A stretch of DNA of 64,000 nt from Trema orientale (GCA_002914845.1 JXTC01000091.1:85813-149812), one strand, 5' to 3'. Positions 22,684-35,090 are shown, counted from the first letter of the stretch. Program-made: numbers and translations. Notes: generated by a model not told the origin, from the letters alone.

Positions 22684-23056
22684 TAGTATCAGAGTGAGAT
22701 TGTGAAAGATCTCTTGAAATTCTAAGTATACTTTGTGGATATAACTTTGACTAATCTTCCTCATCAAAAAAGAATTCTTAAGATTGGGAGTATAGGTAAT
22801 TTATTCCCAATCTATCACTATTATATATCAAATCGAAGATCTTGATGAGACGAACACGTTATTATAAAAATCAACCCAATCAGAGTCCAAACGAGTCTAC
22901 ACGAGTCACCAGAAATTTACTGTCAGAAACTAAGTCAACTCACCGAGTTAAGCTGAGCCACCAAGCCTGTTGACCAAGCCGTCAGAGTCATTTGATTGAG
23001 CCATTGACTAAGCCATTGACTCAGCTGTTGGCTAACTCGTGGACCAGCATTGACCT

Positions 23057-23099
23057 TTGACTGGTATATTGACATTGTCAATGTCAATATACCAGTCAA
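23057..23099. repeat. Perfect 19-bp inverted repeat in the copia leader
   Basis: ttgactggtatattgacat (23057-23075) and its exact complement (23081-23099) are separated by 5 bp. Nearby, at 22970-23040, related 'ttgactaagccattgactc' units repeat. The hairpin lies between the primer-binding site and gag. Confidence 0.9.
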
Positions 23100-25111
23100 T
23101 CATAAGGTTACGTTCTGGATCCATCTGTATAGTATAAATTGCCAAAATCTCACTTTATTAAGAAGTATGGCTACCGGCAGTTTAGCATCTCTTCAAGTTC
23201 CACCACTTAAGGGCAATAACTTTGATAATTGGACTATCAAAATGAAGGTACTCCTTAGAGTACGTGATGTTTGGGAGGTTGTGGAGAAAGACTATGAAGA
23301 GCCAAGAGATAAGATGACACTATCATCAACACAAAAGGATAGCTTAAAAGATTCAAGAAAGAGAGACAGAAAAGCTCTCTTCCTCTTCTACCAAGTCATA
23401 GATGTCGATAGATTTGAGAAAATCTCAAGTGCACCACTTAAGGGTAACAACTTTGATAATTAGACTATCAAAATGAAGGTACTCCTTAGAGCACGTGATG
23501 TTTGGGAGGTTGTGGAGAAAGGCTATGAAGAGCCAAGAGATAAGGCAACAATATCCTCAATACAAAAAGATAGCTTAAAAGATTCAAGAAAAAAAGGCAG
23601 AAAAGCTCTCTTCCTCTTCTACCAAACCTTAGATGACGATGGATTTGAGAAAATCTCAAGTGCAATCTCCGCCAAAAAAGCATGGGAGAAACTTCAAGTC
23701 TCCTACAAGGGAGAAGATAGAGTTAAAAAGGTTCGCCTTCAAACTCTAAAAAGAGAGTTTGATTCGCTACACATGACAGAGACTGAGTCAATTTTTGGCT
23801 ACGTTTTTAGAGTTTTAGTCATTTCCAATCAAATAAAAAGAAATGTAGAGAAACTAGAAAATATTGTGATTATGGAAAAGATTTTCCGATCGTTAGATTT
23901 AAAATTCGAGAATATTGTTACTGTCATTAAAAAAATCAAAGATTTGATAGCCATGACGATATAACTATTTGGTTCCTTGCAAGCTCACGAGGAAAAGAAA
24001 AAGAAGAAGTTAAATTTTAAGGAGAAACTTCTTAAGACACAACTCACAGAGAAAGAAGATAGCCAATGTAGCGATAGAAGTCGACGTGGTCGTGTTAGAG
24101 GATAAGAATGAGGACAAGGACGTGGTATAAGTCGTGCTTGTAGACGACGTTGGAATTCCAACAACAACCACAATTATTATAACAGCAAGTTCAAAAGAGG
24201 AGAAAACTCTACAAGAGGTCATGGTAGAGGTCGAATGAACTAGAGGCATGAGAAGTCTCAAGTTGAATATTATATTTATCACAAGTTTGACTATTATGCT
24301 AGAAAATATACAACCCTAATAATCGAGTTAAAGAGAAAGTCAATTATGTTGAAAAAAAGAAAGAAGATAATAGCACCGTACTACTAGCATATAATGATAA
24401 TAACGAAGGTCAAGACAACACATAGCATCTTGACACCAATGCTAACAATTATATATGTGAGTGTTGATCATGTTCGTAGAGCTTGATAAATCAATAAGTG
24501 AGAATATTTTTTTCGGTGATGATTTAAAAGTAGTGGTAAAATAAAGAAGTAAAATTCTTATCCACTTGGAAAATAGGGATATCAATTCATTTCAAATTTT
24601 TATTATGTACCCACTATAAAAACAAATATTTTGAGTTTGAGATAACTCTTAGAGAAAGGTTATGATATTCACTTGAAATATTACAGTCTTTTTATAAGAG
24701 ATAACAACATGAACTTGATAACTAAGGTGCCTATGTCAAGAAATAAAAATTTTTTGTTGAACATTCGAAATGATGTGGCAAAATATCTCAAAACGGGTTA
24801 TAAGGATTCATCATAATTATGACATTTTAGATTCATCCAGGAAAGAAATAGTGAGAAGCTTGCCAAATATCAGTCATCCTGATCAGTTTTGTGAAGGATG
24901 TTTTCTCGGGAAGCAATTTAGGAAAATTTTTCTAAAAGAGTCGAATTCAAGAGCCCAAAAGCCATCAAAAGTCATGCATATAGATGTGTGCGGTCCCATC
25001 AAACCAAGTTCTTTTAGTAAAAGTAATTACTTCATGCTCTTTATTGACGATTTTTCAAGAAAGTATGATTGTTTAATATATATATATGTATACGAAGAGA
25101 GAGTTCTGTAA

Positions 25112-26303
25112 GTTTCAGAATCCAGAAAAGATTGTTTAATTTAGCCAAAACTAGGAGAATTTTTTTTTTTTTTTACAGTCGAAAGTTTTTATTATTATCT
25201 TTAAATATAAAAATAATTACAGTGACACACCCTCAATTGTGAAAAGATTAAAACTTCAATAAAGTTTTCACGATTTTACAATGTTATAATATTAATTTAA
25301 ATACTAATTTTTGCTTTAGTGGAAGTAGTTCATCATCAAATGATAATTTCATGTCAAAACTATTTTTTTTTCTCGAAATTGACTGGTAAAATTGTAAAAG
25401 TATGTTTGTGCAACTTTTTCAAATCTTAAGTATTGATGTATATATATATTAGTCAATAATTGTGGATGTAATATTTTTCATATTTTATAAATGATAGTTT
25501 TATTGCTATCTATTTGTTCACTCCCCCAATATTATTTTTAGAAAGGGCCATATTGACACCCCAAAATGGTATAAAGGCACCCCTTATCTAAACTAACCTT
25601 AACTAAAAAATTTAAAAAGAGTATTTTTAGTATAAGCACCAATGTCATTCCTAAAATAACTTCATGTTATGCACCCAATTAATTTTATTAACCTGCCAAT
25701 TTTAGCACCCATCATGACAGAAAGTTCTACAAATAAAATGACCAAATAGGAAAAAAAATAAATAACAACCACATCCCCAGACTAAATACAATGAAGCCCA
25801 GACGATAATATAGTCGACTTAGTTAATCCACCCATTGATGATATATATTTAAAACACACAATTGTTTTAAGTTATATTTCGTACTTTTTTTTAAAATCAA
25901 AATTAGTCTTGTTGTTGTTGATCCACATCCACATACGAAATTGATGTTTTTGTATTTATTATTATTAAGGGTCGAACCCAAATTGATCACCAGAATTTAC
26001 AAAGTAACTAGTTCTTGTAGAGGGAGGGGGGTTACTGATTGGCTTCAATTTTCCTTTAAGATGAACAAAACTAAAAGCATTCTTTGATCTCGTCATTTTC
26101 TTTTTTCTTTTTTTTCTCTTTCCTAATAAAAAACAATGTATTGCAAACATTTGAACAAATTTCTTTTTAATTTTGTCATTTGAACCAGAAGAATTTTTAT
26201 CTATTCTTATATAGAAATATATGTATATGTGTATATATAGATATATCTTCCAACTTGTTTAATGACTATGTAATACGATGTTTAGAGAAAGTTTAATTAG
26301 GAT
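25112..26303. other. AT-rich DNA downstream of the truncated copia element
   Basis: No gene recognised. A segment at about 25545-25600 ('aaagggccatattgacaccc') resembles the short repeat family seen at 26632, 31680 and 35460. Confidence 0.35.
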
Positions 26304-26312
26304 TTTTAATTA

Positions 26313-26514
26313 GGATAATACTATATATCCCAATTTTTATACCAAATTTTTTGTACCAACACATGTGGCATATTAGTTGTCATAATCTAATTGGTACGTT
26401 AAAACTTACCACAAATAGATTAAACATTATCACCAATTGAATGGTGACAAATCACATATCACATGTGTTGGTATTAAAAATTTAGTACAAAAGTTGGTAC
26501 CTCAAGCATTATCC
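26313..26514. mobile_element. MULE-type MITE, family B copy 2
   Basis: 202 bp, ends GGATAATACTA and inverted GCATTATCC, flanked by perfect 9-bp direct repeats ttttaatta (26304-26312 and 26515-26523). Internal tracts 'accaacacatgtggca' and 'cacatgtgttggta' are mutual complements. Same family as 21096-21298. Confidence 0.9.
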
Positions 26515-26631
26515 TTTTAATTATAATATAATGAGATGTGATTAACAGGAGTGAATGTCAAAAGTTTTAACTAAAAATATAATTGTACATTTTAGTCTTT
26601 TATTTAACGTTAAATATGTAATAAATTCTTT

Positions 26632-26700
26632 TGAAAAAAGGGTGGGTCTATTGTCATTCCTCCGTTCACTCTTCCCACTATTTTTCTAGTAGCTTTTTTA
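26632..26700 (+). repeat. Short dispersed repeat, family C copy 1
   Basis: 'aaagggtgggtctattgtc' followed by 'tctagtagc' matches, in inverse orientation, 31680-31738 and 35460-35530. It is probably the end of an old MITE-like element. Boundaries are not determined. Confidence 0.45.
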
Positions 26701-26939
26701 CTGCCACGAAAAACCTTGAATAAAATTACTTTTTAAAACCTTGAATAAAATTACTTTTTAGTATATAAATTGTTCCCTTTTTTAGAGCCTTTTACATTTT
26801 TTTTTTGAAAAATTTTAACTTTTAAAAAAGTACTCTTTAAACATAACTTATATTAAAGTCCTCTAACTCTTAAATCCTAAATTATTGTGTATGACCTAAT
26901 TAAATCTGTTCTTTGTTATTATACAAGAGGTATCTAAAC

Positions 26940-27467
26940 TGTTGGGGATAAAATTCATACAACTCATTTTAGGGCCTATGTATGGCTATGAAAGGTATTT
27001 AAGTTTTTATGAGATCTCGTATTTCAGAAAAGAGGTAATTATTATTTATGATTATCAGGTAATTATATTTCAAATAAGGTATTATGTAGTAAGTATCCTA
27101 ATATGACTAGGCTACCCAAAAGATAATTATTATTAATTATTTAATTAATAGAGTTTCCTATTTATAAAATACCTATTATTTGCCTATAAATACACAGCCT
27201 TCTTCTTCATTCTACATCTTTTTTCTATGATATATGATATCTTCTTCTCCTTTTTTCTATTCTATTTTCTTTACACACGACTCATACTAATCTTTTGCTC
27301 TTTTGCAGGGAAATCAGAACCACAACAGGGTTTGCTTGATCCCTGCAAAGGATATGTAGGCAGCTTTTATGAGCACAACCCAAAAAACTAACTCATTTTT
27401 TCTAAATACAGGATTACAAGTGGTCATGGCCCTCCAATAAATTCAATTATAGAATTTGGCATCTACA
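26940..27467 (+). repeat. 5' LTR of the LARD-like element
   Basis: 528 bp, TGTTGGGG to ATCTACA. A TATA-like 'gcctataaatacacagcc' occurs about two fifths in. Confidence 0.92.
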
Positions 27468-29209
27468 ATTTGGCGCCTACCGTGGGGCCTTGATCACTTG
27501 TTTATTTTCCTTCTTGATACGTGAGGTCTAATAATTCTCCAACTTCAATCACCACTTCGATGTCATATAAAGGTTTGTTTTTCTTATTTCTCGATTGAAG
27601 CTTCCAATATGTTCTTCTTAATTGATTTTAGGCACGAACACACTTATATAACTGAACCGACTGACATTACAATGCATCAATTATATATGTGCAAGGTGTA
27701 TGTCTTTGAACCGAATGCAAAAAATCGCAAGTTAAATTTGTAAAGGTATTAATTTTAGTTGTTATATATAAGCATATATATATTTATATCAGTATCTTTG
27801 TATTTAAAGACCACGTTTGATTTTAGTCTTTATATTTATATGTTTTCTTAATTTAAAACATGTTTCCTTGTTGAATAATCGTTCACATATATAATTTATT
27901 CATATATATGTTTTAATTACGCTATCTGTGTTACTGTGTAGATATTAATATACAAATATTTGTTTATTATCTTAATATGCATTAGTATTTTTCATAATAA
28001 ATATATATGCAGTAGTATTGTTTGATATAAATTCCTTTTATCTTTTTGTATAGAAATATGATTTAAATAAAACTTTAAGTCACCAGGAAAATAAAAATGA
28101 GTTTAAAACGTATATATATCTTATATATTTTTATATTTATATAGATACAACAGATAAATTTCTGTTATTATTTTTATTAACTTTTTCTCTTTTTAAATAA
28201 AAAAGTGTTATTATATAAAATTTTACAAATAAATATTATGATACATAAAGTCTTAAATTATGCCAACTAACATGCTTAATTTAAAAAAAAGTTTGTAGAG
28301 ACATATATATATATACACACACATTACAAATTTATGTCTTATTTCCCATTTATATAAACTCATCTTGCTACTGTTGCTAATGTTATTAGTTTAATAATTT
28401 ACGTTATCGTTTTAAGAATACGTGAACAATATAGTACATATAAATGAAATATTCGTTATAATAAAAAATGAAATAATTAAGAACTTGCACGTTGTATATA
28501 TCTTGTTCACCACGTACTTTGATTTCTTAGTAGAAAAAGGAATTTTCTTGTTAGCATCTTTATGTTATTCCTTTCTTAGCACTTTTCAATTAAGAGATTA
28601 ATTTCATATATATATATCTATATGAAGGTATTATTAGACATAAATAATTTTAAAAAATAATCGCACTTTTTGCTTCACTTATTAAGGAATAGGATATTAT
28701 ATATACACTTGTATACATATAAGACAATTGTTAAGCATGATTTTATTATTATTATTCACTAATCTGATTGCTATGAAATTGGGGGGAGGGGGGTAATTTC
28801 TATATTAGAAGATGTATTTTATAACGTTAATTTAGCATAATTAGATTTTTATTTTTCTTTTTATGTTTGTGTTATCTCTATTGTCATATCTAATGACTAT
28901 TAACGTATATCTTGTTTTCGAGTTCTTTTTTATCTTTGTATATTTAGTAGGAGACTCTATTGGAACGTGATTTAGGACCATTCCTGACTCCTCTAGTCCA
29001 AGTAAACTCGCACTAAGGAGTGGGGAGCTGGCAGTGCTACAATAAAAGAGTAAGGGAAGGTAACAAGATTTCGAAATTTTTTGAAAAATTACGACAAAAG
29101 TTGTTCATGTTGCAGGAAGCATCTGTAGCTTCAATAACGTGTCAACTTCCGAGAGTGACTTGTTTACTTGTTTGGGGCGTGAAACCTTATGGAGTGACTT
29201 GTTTACTGT

Positions 29210-29930
29210 TTGATTTATTTGGATTCGATTGAAATATTTGACTTTCTTGCTTGGTTATTTGGATTGATTGGCTAGAATAATCAGTTCGATAGATTGTTTG
29301 ACTTGAGTATTTGAAATAGCTTGGGGTGTGAAACCTTTCGATTGCATTATTTACTATTTGATTAGCTTGAATTTTTTGGTTTGATTGGGGTAACTTATTT
29401 GATGTTTGGCTGACTTGAATTATTTTATTTGATTAGACTGAGTTGTTTGCTATTTGTTTAACTTGAATTATTTAGAGTGACTTGTTTGGCATTTAATTAG
29501 TTTGAATCGTTTAGTTTGGTTTGGTTTGGCTTGATCAGCTTGAATTATGTGGATTATCTGGCTTGATTTGAATTTTTTTAATGATTTGCTTCATGTTTGT
29601 TTATTTAGATTTGATTAGTTTGAAATGTGATTTAATCAATGCAACTGAATAGATTAATTTGGATTATCTGGAATGATTGATTTTACTAGTAGTTGAATCA
29701 ATTGAATAGATTGTCTATGCATGGTTAATTTGATGATTATCTGGTGTAATTAAATTGATTGATTTGATTTGGATTGTTTGGCATGATTGATTTGATTGAA
29801 TTGGTTGATTGAGGATTATCTGGTGTGTTTGAAATAATTGGATTATTTGAAACACTGCTTGGATTGTTTGACTCGTTTAAGTTGCTTAAGTAGTTGATAT
29901 ATTTGATTTAATCGTATTTCAATAATTATG
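29210..29930 (+). repeat. Degenerate 'ttgattTGgattatttgg' repeat tract
   Basis: Roughly 700 bp made of degenerate units around 'tttgattggattatttgg' and 'gacttgaattattt', strongly G/T-skewed, inside the LARD-like element. The 'ttggggcgtgaaacctta' motif also recurs, at 29172 and 29320. Not coding. Confidence 0.7.
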
Positions 29931-30039
29931 TTATATTTAGCATCCTCGTATATTTCCCTATTATTTATTTTATCTCAGCTAAAATCATCTACTATGACAA
30001 AGAGCAATAAGACATAATATAATATCCAGAGAAAACAAA

Positions 30040-30440
30040 AAAGCCCTCTCCGATGAGTGCATTGAAATCCTTTTGACATGGAGAACGATAACTGTCGAGA
30101 GCTCTAATTCATGACCGTTCCAAATGACTTCCGGGAGCCGCGCTCTCTAAATGAGTGCTATGAAATCCTCTTAACACGGAGAACCATAACTGTCAAGAGC
30201 TCTAATTCCTCCCTGTTCCTAATGAGTTCCGGGAGCCTTCCTCTCTAATGAGTGCTTTGAAATCCTCTTGGCAAGGTGTATGTGGAAGTTAGCCGAGAGC
30301 TCCAATTCCTCCTTGTTCCTAGTGAAATCCGGGAGCCGCCCTCTCCAATGAGTACTTTTAGATCCTCTTGGCAAGGGGTATATGGAAGATAGCCGAGAGC
30401 TCTAATTCCTCTCCGTTCCAAATGAGTTCCGGGAGTCACA
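30040..30440 (+). repeat. Four tandem repeats of about 99 bp in the LARD-like element
   Basis: The mark 'ccgggagcc' (or 'ccgggagtc') recurs at about 30131, 30229, 30329 and 30429. Each unit also carries 'atgagtgc', 'gaaatcctcttg' and 'gagagctctaattcctcc' variants. GC content is clearly above the surroundings. Confidence 0.9.
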
Positions 30441-30619
30441 AAAAATAATGACGACTCAATTTCATCTTTTAGAAGTTTGATTTTCAAATTTAATTACTTT
30501 ATATTGATTTGTTATCTAACAAGAAAATGCAAGGAAAGTATTACGAAAGGAAGCGAAGGCTTGACTGGAACTACTCCTCAAGTCCGAGTAAACTCGTACT
30601 CAGGAGTAGGAGGGCTGAT

Positions 30620-31142
30620 TGTTAGGGATAAAATTCGTACGACTCATTTTAGGGCCTATGTATGGCTACGAAAGATATTTAAGTTTTTAGGGATCTCGTA
30701 TTTCAGAAAAGAGATAATTATTATTTATGATTATCAGGTAATTATATTTCAAATAACGTATTATGTAGTAAGTATCCTAATATGACTAGGTTACCCAAAA
30801 AATAATTATTATTAATTATTTAATTAATAGAGTTTCCTATTTATAAAATACCTATTATTTGCCTATAAATACACAGCCTTCTTCTTCATTATACATCTTT
30901 TTTCTATGATATATGATATCTTCTTCTCCTTTTTTCTATTCTATTCTCTCTACACACGACCCCTACTAATCTTTTGCTCTTTTACAGGGAAATCAGAACT
31001 ACAACAGGGTTTGATCCCTGCAAAGGGTATGTAGGCAGCTTTTATGAGCATAACCCAAAAAACTATCTCATTTTTTTTAAATACAGGATTACAAGTGGTC
31101 ATGGCCCTCCAATAAATCTAATTGTAGAATTTGGCATCTACA
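30620..31142 (+). repeat. 3' LTR of the LARD-like element
   Basis: 523 bp, TGTTAGGG to ATCTACA, followed by the TAAAC duplication. It differs from the 5' LTR at roughly 25 positions by eye. Confidence 0.92.
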
Positions 31143-31147
31143 TAAAC

Positions 31148-31752
31148 CATATGAATAATGAGATAAAAGATTCAAAAGATAATACTAACAAAACAATGAA
31201 TGTTTTTTTTCTTTCTTTTCACTATAGTATTTTTATCAATTTTTGTGCACTTTCTTTTGCCGTAGTAGTTTTGAGTGCCTTTATATATTATACAATTGCT
31301 AAAATCGATTCTTGTTAGAATCATTGAGCGCACATAGCAACCATACCATTTTTTTAATTTAATTCTGTGTTATAATTTTAAAAAAAATAAAATCTGTAGA
31401 TAGTTTTTCTACCATCAATGCCCGTCTTTAGAAATTTAGGTTGATATAGTAAAAGTAAAATGGAAATCATGAGTTTGTATGGCTGAAAAGAAATGAAAAT
31501 ACAAGAAGAAGAAGGGGAAAAAAAAAGTAAAAGAAGTGGCATGTATGTCATAAAAGGGGATGAGAAGGGTGGGAAAAGAATATAGAAATTAAATTTAAGG
31601 ATAGTGTAGGAATATTAAGGGGGTATAATAAGCATTTATTAGATTTTAAAGTTTAATTTAGTGTGTGGTTTTAGAAGTAGTGTGGGGATAATAGACAGAG
31701 AGGTGGCAATAAAGTCACCCTTGAAAAAAAATGGGGTACTTTTATGTCATTT
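31148..31752. other. Spacer with dispersed repeat family C copy 2 (31680-31738, minus)
   Basis: 31680-31738 is the near-complement of 26632-26700. The rest holds no recognisable gene. Confidence 0.4.
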
Positions 31753-32368
31753 AGTGCATCTCCAATGATGCTAAATCCCATGCCAATACTAAATTTTAGC
31801 ATAAGTAGCTCTCTAATAGTGTGCTATATCTGGCATAACTTTTAGCATGAGTTATTTGTTGTGCTAAATATAACACAAAGAATAACACATGCTAATTTTT
31901 AGTATGTGATATTTTTTACAATAGTCACTATTTAAATGTAAAATATTTATATGTTTCACAATATTATCGAAATTTAATGTATGTATATATATATATATTT
32001 CTATTAAATTTTATTTACAAATTTATCCTTACTAATTATAATCAATTAGAATTGATAGGACAACAAAATTTTATTTACAATTTTTTTACATTGACCGGTT
32101 TGTTTATTTCATGTAGAATATGAGTAATTGTAAATTGATAGATGAAATTGATTTTTATGGTAAGTAATTTAATGATAAAATAATAGAAGCTAATAGTAGA
32201 AAAAATATATTTTATACATAAGATTAATGTTTAAAATACAAAATAGCATTTCTTTTAGTATGAATACATTGGCGCAAAACTCAAAAAATGTATGCTAAAT
32301 TTAGTATATCATGCTAAACTAGCATTAACACACAATTTTTTTAGCATAATACTTTGGAGATGGTCTTA
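31753..32368. mobile_element. MITE-like element with 'gcatctccaa' ends
   Basis: Ends 'gtgcatctccaatgatgct' (31754) and inverted 'ctttggagatggtcttag' (to 32368), with repeated 'tttagcat' or 'atgctaa' motifs in both halves. About 616 bp, AT-rich, no ORF. The end sequence resembles a widespread class of plant Harbinger/hAT-type MITEs. No target duplication could be fixed. Confidence 0.6.
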
Positions 32369-32764
32369 GGGTAAAAATATGATCCCCCTTTCTATAACCA
32401 CTAACTTTATGAAAATTCAAAAGATAATTACTACTTATTTTATTCCTCTAATTATTCCAAAACTATTCTTTAATTTTGTCTTTTCTCTTCCCACTCTCTT
32501 TCTCTTGCCCTAATTTGTTTTGCTCATACCCAATACCTTTTACTCTTTATTCTTTTCTTTCTCTTATGTGCTTCTAATTAGTTCCGTATCCAACCCAGTA
32601 TTTTTAATGTAAAATTTCTTAAATACATTACGAACCTAAAATTTTAGGCTGAAGATCTCAAATCGATTAATGAGAAGGATTAGCTATTCTCCGTTATAGA
32701 TTTAAATTAACAAGTTCATAAAGGTCTTAGCAGAGCGAATATGGTTTGAATACAAAAAGAAAAA

Positions 32765-33653
32765 GGTTATTAACAGTAATACCCCCGAATTATTGCTTGT
32801 GTACCACTTTGCTCCTTAAATTTCAAACTTATATATTAACGGTCTCCAAACTTTTAATATGTTTCAAAAATAGTTTCAAACTAAACTTCTGTCAATTATC
32901 AAATGGAATTTGGTCACGTGTTGACCATGTGATGAGTGATTCTAGAAAATAACACATCAAATCGTATACGACTTAACGAAGAGCACGATTCTAGAAAATA
33001 ATACATCAAACCGTAAATAGCCTAATGAAGTATATGATTTCAGAAAATAATACATCAAACCGTATACGGCCAAACGAAGTACACGATTCTAGAAAATAAC
33101 ACATTAAACCGTATACGACCTATAGAGTGTTTTAAGAATTTTATAATTGTTTTAAACAAAAATATTTTTATTTTAAATAATTATGTCAATTATATTTTTT
33201 TTAATTATTGGTCTAGCTATTTTGGATGTAAATAAAAATATTTTACACCTAAAATAGTGAGACCAATTAAAAAATATTATTGATATAATTATTTAAAATA
33301 AAATATTTTTATCTAAAATAATTATAAAATTCTCAAAACATTCTATAGATCGTATACGGTTTAATATATTATTTTCTGGAATCGTATACTTTATTAGGCC
33401 ATATACGGTTTGATGTATTATTTTCTGAAATCGTGTTCCTCGTTAGGTCGTATACAATTTGATGTATTATTTTTTGGAATTACTCATCATATGGTCAACG
33501 TGTGACTGAGTTCCATTTGATAATTGATGGAAGTTTAGTTTGGGACTATTTTTGAAACATATTAAAAATTCAGAGACCGTTAATATTTAAATTTAAAATT
33601 TAAGGAGCTCAGTGGTACTCAAATAATAGTTCGGAGCATTACTATTAACAACC
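32765..33653. mobile_element. Foldback element, 889 bp, arms of about 440 bp
   Basis: The two halves are reverse complements from ends GGTTATTAACAGTAAT and ATTACTATTAACAACC to the AT-rich centre near 33200. Each arm contains three to four units of about 50 bp built on 'gattctagaaaataacaca' and 'aaccgtatacggcc' variants. Near-direct repeats 'aaaagaaaaa' occur on both sides (to 32764 and from 33655). Their 9-11 bp length points to Mutator-like insertion. No coding capacity. Confidence 0.8.
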
Positions 33654-33665
33654 CAAAAGAAAAAG

Positions 33666-34292
33666 TACTGTAGTAATACCGCGATTACAAAAAGCATTCG
33701 TGCAATAAATTAAAAGTTGAAATTGGGATATATGTCTAAACGCACATAAAATTACAACTAGGATATATACGTAAAAAATATGGAATCAGTCATGAGTTCA
33801 CGACCTTATAAACTTTCATGTTATTAAAATATGCAGATTTACATACGTAAATATGTAGATATACATGCATATACAAATCAACGGTGTTTAAGAAAAGAGT
33901 TTAAAGATATAAAAAAAGTTATTTGTTCAGGTCAATGTGTGTAAAAAGATTCTTCCTTTAAAATTTACTAACATAATTACGTTTAAGAGTCTTGAATATT
34001 AAAACACATGTGGCTTTATTGTCATCCTTGGGTTCTCTTCTCGCATTTAATTTTAATAATTTTTTGTCACAAAAGTAAGCCTTAATATAGTTACTTCTAG
34101 GGACGAAACCGTAAATAGAATATATATTATCCACATCACGGTCTTTGATTTTTTTTTTAAAAAAAAAGATCTTTGAAACAGCTAAATAAATGGGTATTAA
34201 TCTCCAAACTATATCTTGTTTAAATAGGCAGTTCTCAAAATTATAAAACATCTAAGTAGATCAAGCCTTACACTTCAAGATAAATGTATATA
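33666..34292. other. AT-rich intergenic DNA, nothing recognised
   Basis: Only chance frames; a poly-T/poly-A inverted run near 34148-34168. Confidence 0.35.
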
Positions 34293-34829
34293 TATGTTAT
34301 GCGTAATTTCTTAGCTGCTCGAATAGTCTACTCGTTGGGTCTGCTCGGGTATGATCACGTCAACCATTATAAACAATGCGAACTACTCGAATGAACGACG
34401 AGAGGGATAGGAGCGAGCAGACTCACCTCAATAGTTCCCTCAATTATTGATAAAATTATTGTGGCATACTAAATAAGGTAGTGGGAGACACAAACTCAAC
34501 CGCTCTCGGCAGTCCCACATTACTTCTAACTACTACCACCTGCTTGCTATAGTAATACCATAGTGAATCTATTTCAAACATTATACATAGATCCCAAAAT
34601 AAAAAGAAAAAGGATCGGATCTGAAACCCTAAAGGATTCTATTGTAAAATTCTTCGTACTAATTCTCAATAAAATCGACTACAATGGATGTAGGCTATTT
34701 CAATTCCAGCTTAACCACTATAAAATCGTGTCATTTTTTGCTACTTTATTGTCGTTTTACCAATCAAAAGCACAATTCCGTTGTTACATTAATTTTGGTA
34801 CCGTTTAACTAATATTTGGTGTCAACAAT
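34293..34829 (+). repeat. LTR-like remnant, possible solo LTR
   Basis: Contains 'gtcccacattacttctaac' and 'gatgtaggc' followed by 'aattccagcttaaccac', then a T-rich stretch and 'attttggta' near the end, a succession typical of plant copia/gypsy LTR right halves. It ends with 'gtcaaca'. No internal region or partner LTR is present. Limits are approximate. Confidence 0.35.
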
Positions 34830-34856
34830 ATATATACATAAATATATATATATAGG

Positions 34857-35090
34857 TTGCTAATCCAGTAGTTATTTTTTTTACCTATGTGTAGGTATTT
34901 TTTTTTAGCCGTTAGATTATATGAGATCTAACGGCTATAATGAGATGCATGAAAAGACGTGCATCATTAATGCTATTTTTTTTTTTTTACTTTTTACTAT
35001 AAAAAAATGTGCATGATAAATTTTTATTTGCCAAATTGATACCTATGCATAGATTAAAAAAAAAAGAAAAATACCTACTGGATTAGTGCC
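34857..35090. mobile_element. Small MITE with 'ctaatccagtag' ends
   Basis: Inverted ends 'gctaatccagtag' (34859) and 'ctactggattagtgc' (to 35089), about 234 bp. The centre has a small palindrome, 'agccgttagat' and 'atctaacggct' (34908-34936). No coding capacity. Confidence 0.75.

Larger units (their letters stand above)
22251..25111 (+). mobile_element. Ty1/copia retrotransposon, 5' part only (fossil)
   Basis: An LTR (22251 to about 22683) starts TGTTGAAAATAAAC and runs into a Met-type primer-binding site, TAGTATCAGAGT at 22684. The parts then follow in order: leader, gag (23167-23964, with LKGNNFDNW, SLKDSRK, LYQ-type motifs and AKKAWEKLQ), degraded nucleocapsid region, GAG-pre-integrase (about 24770-24960, with SHPDQFCEGCFLGKQ) and the start of integrase (HIDVCGPI, MLFIDDFSRK). 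The element stops near 25100. Reverse transcriptase, RNase H and the 3' LTR were not found. Gag contains an internal direct duplication of about 250 bp. Several breaks are evident, so the element is defective. Confidence 0.88.
26940..31142 (+). mobile_element. Non-coding LTR retrotransposon (LARD-like), structurally complete
   Basis: The 5' LTR 26940-27467 and 3' LTR 30620-31142 are about 95% identical by eye. They are flanked by a perfect 5-bp target duplication, TAAAC (26935-26939 and 31143-31147). A primer-binding region, TTGGCGCCTACCGTGGGG (27470-27487), is of the Ty3/gypsy kind. A polypurine tract, 'aggagtaggaggg', precedes the 3' LTR. The 3.15-kb interior holds no gag or pol and is AT-rich DNA plus tandem repeats. 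This fits a non-autonomous derivative mobilised by a relative. The LTR identity suggests insertion a few million years ago or less under usual plant rates. It is the youngest LTR element in the window. Confidence 0.9.

Noticed and set aside
30245-30487. 80-codon minus-strand frame
   Set aside because: It lies across the 99-bp tandem repeats of the LARD-like element and simply repeats with them.
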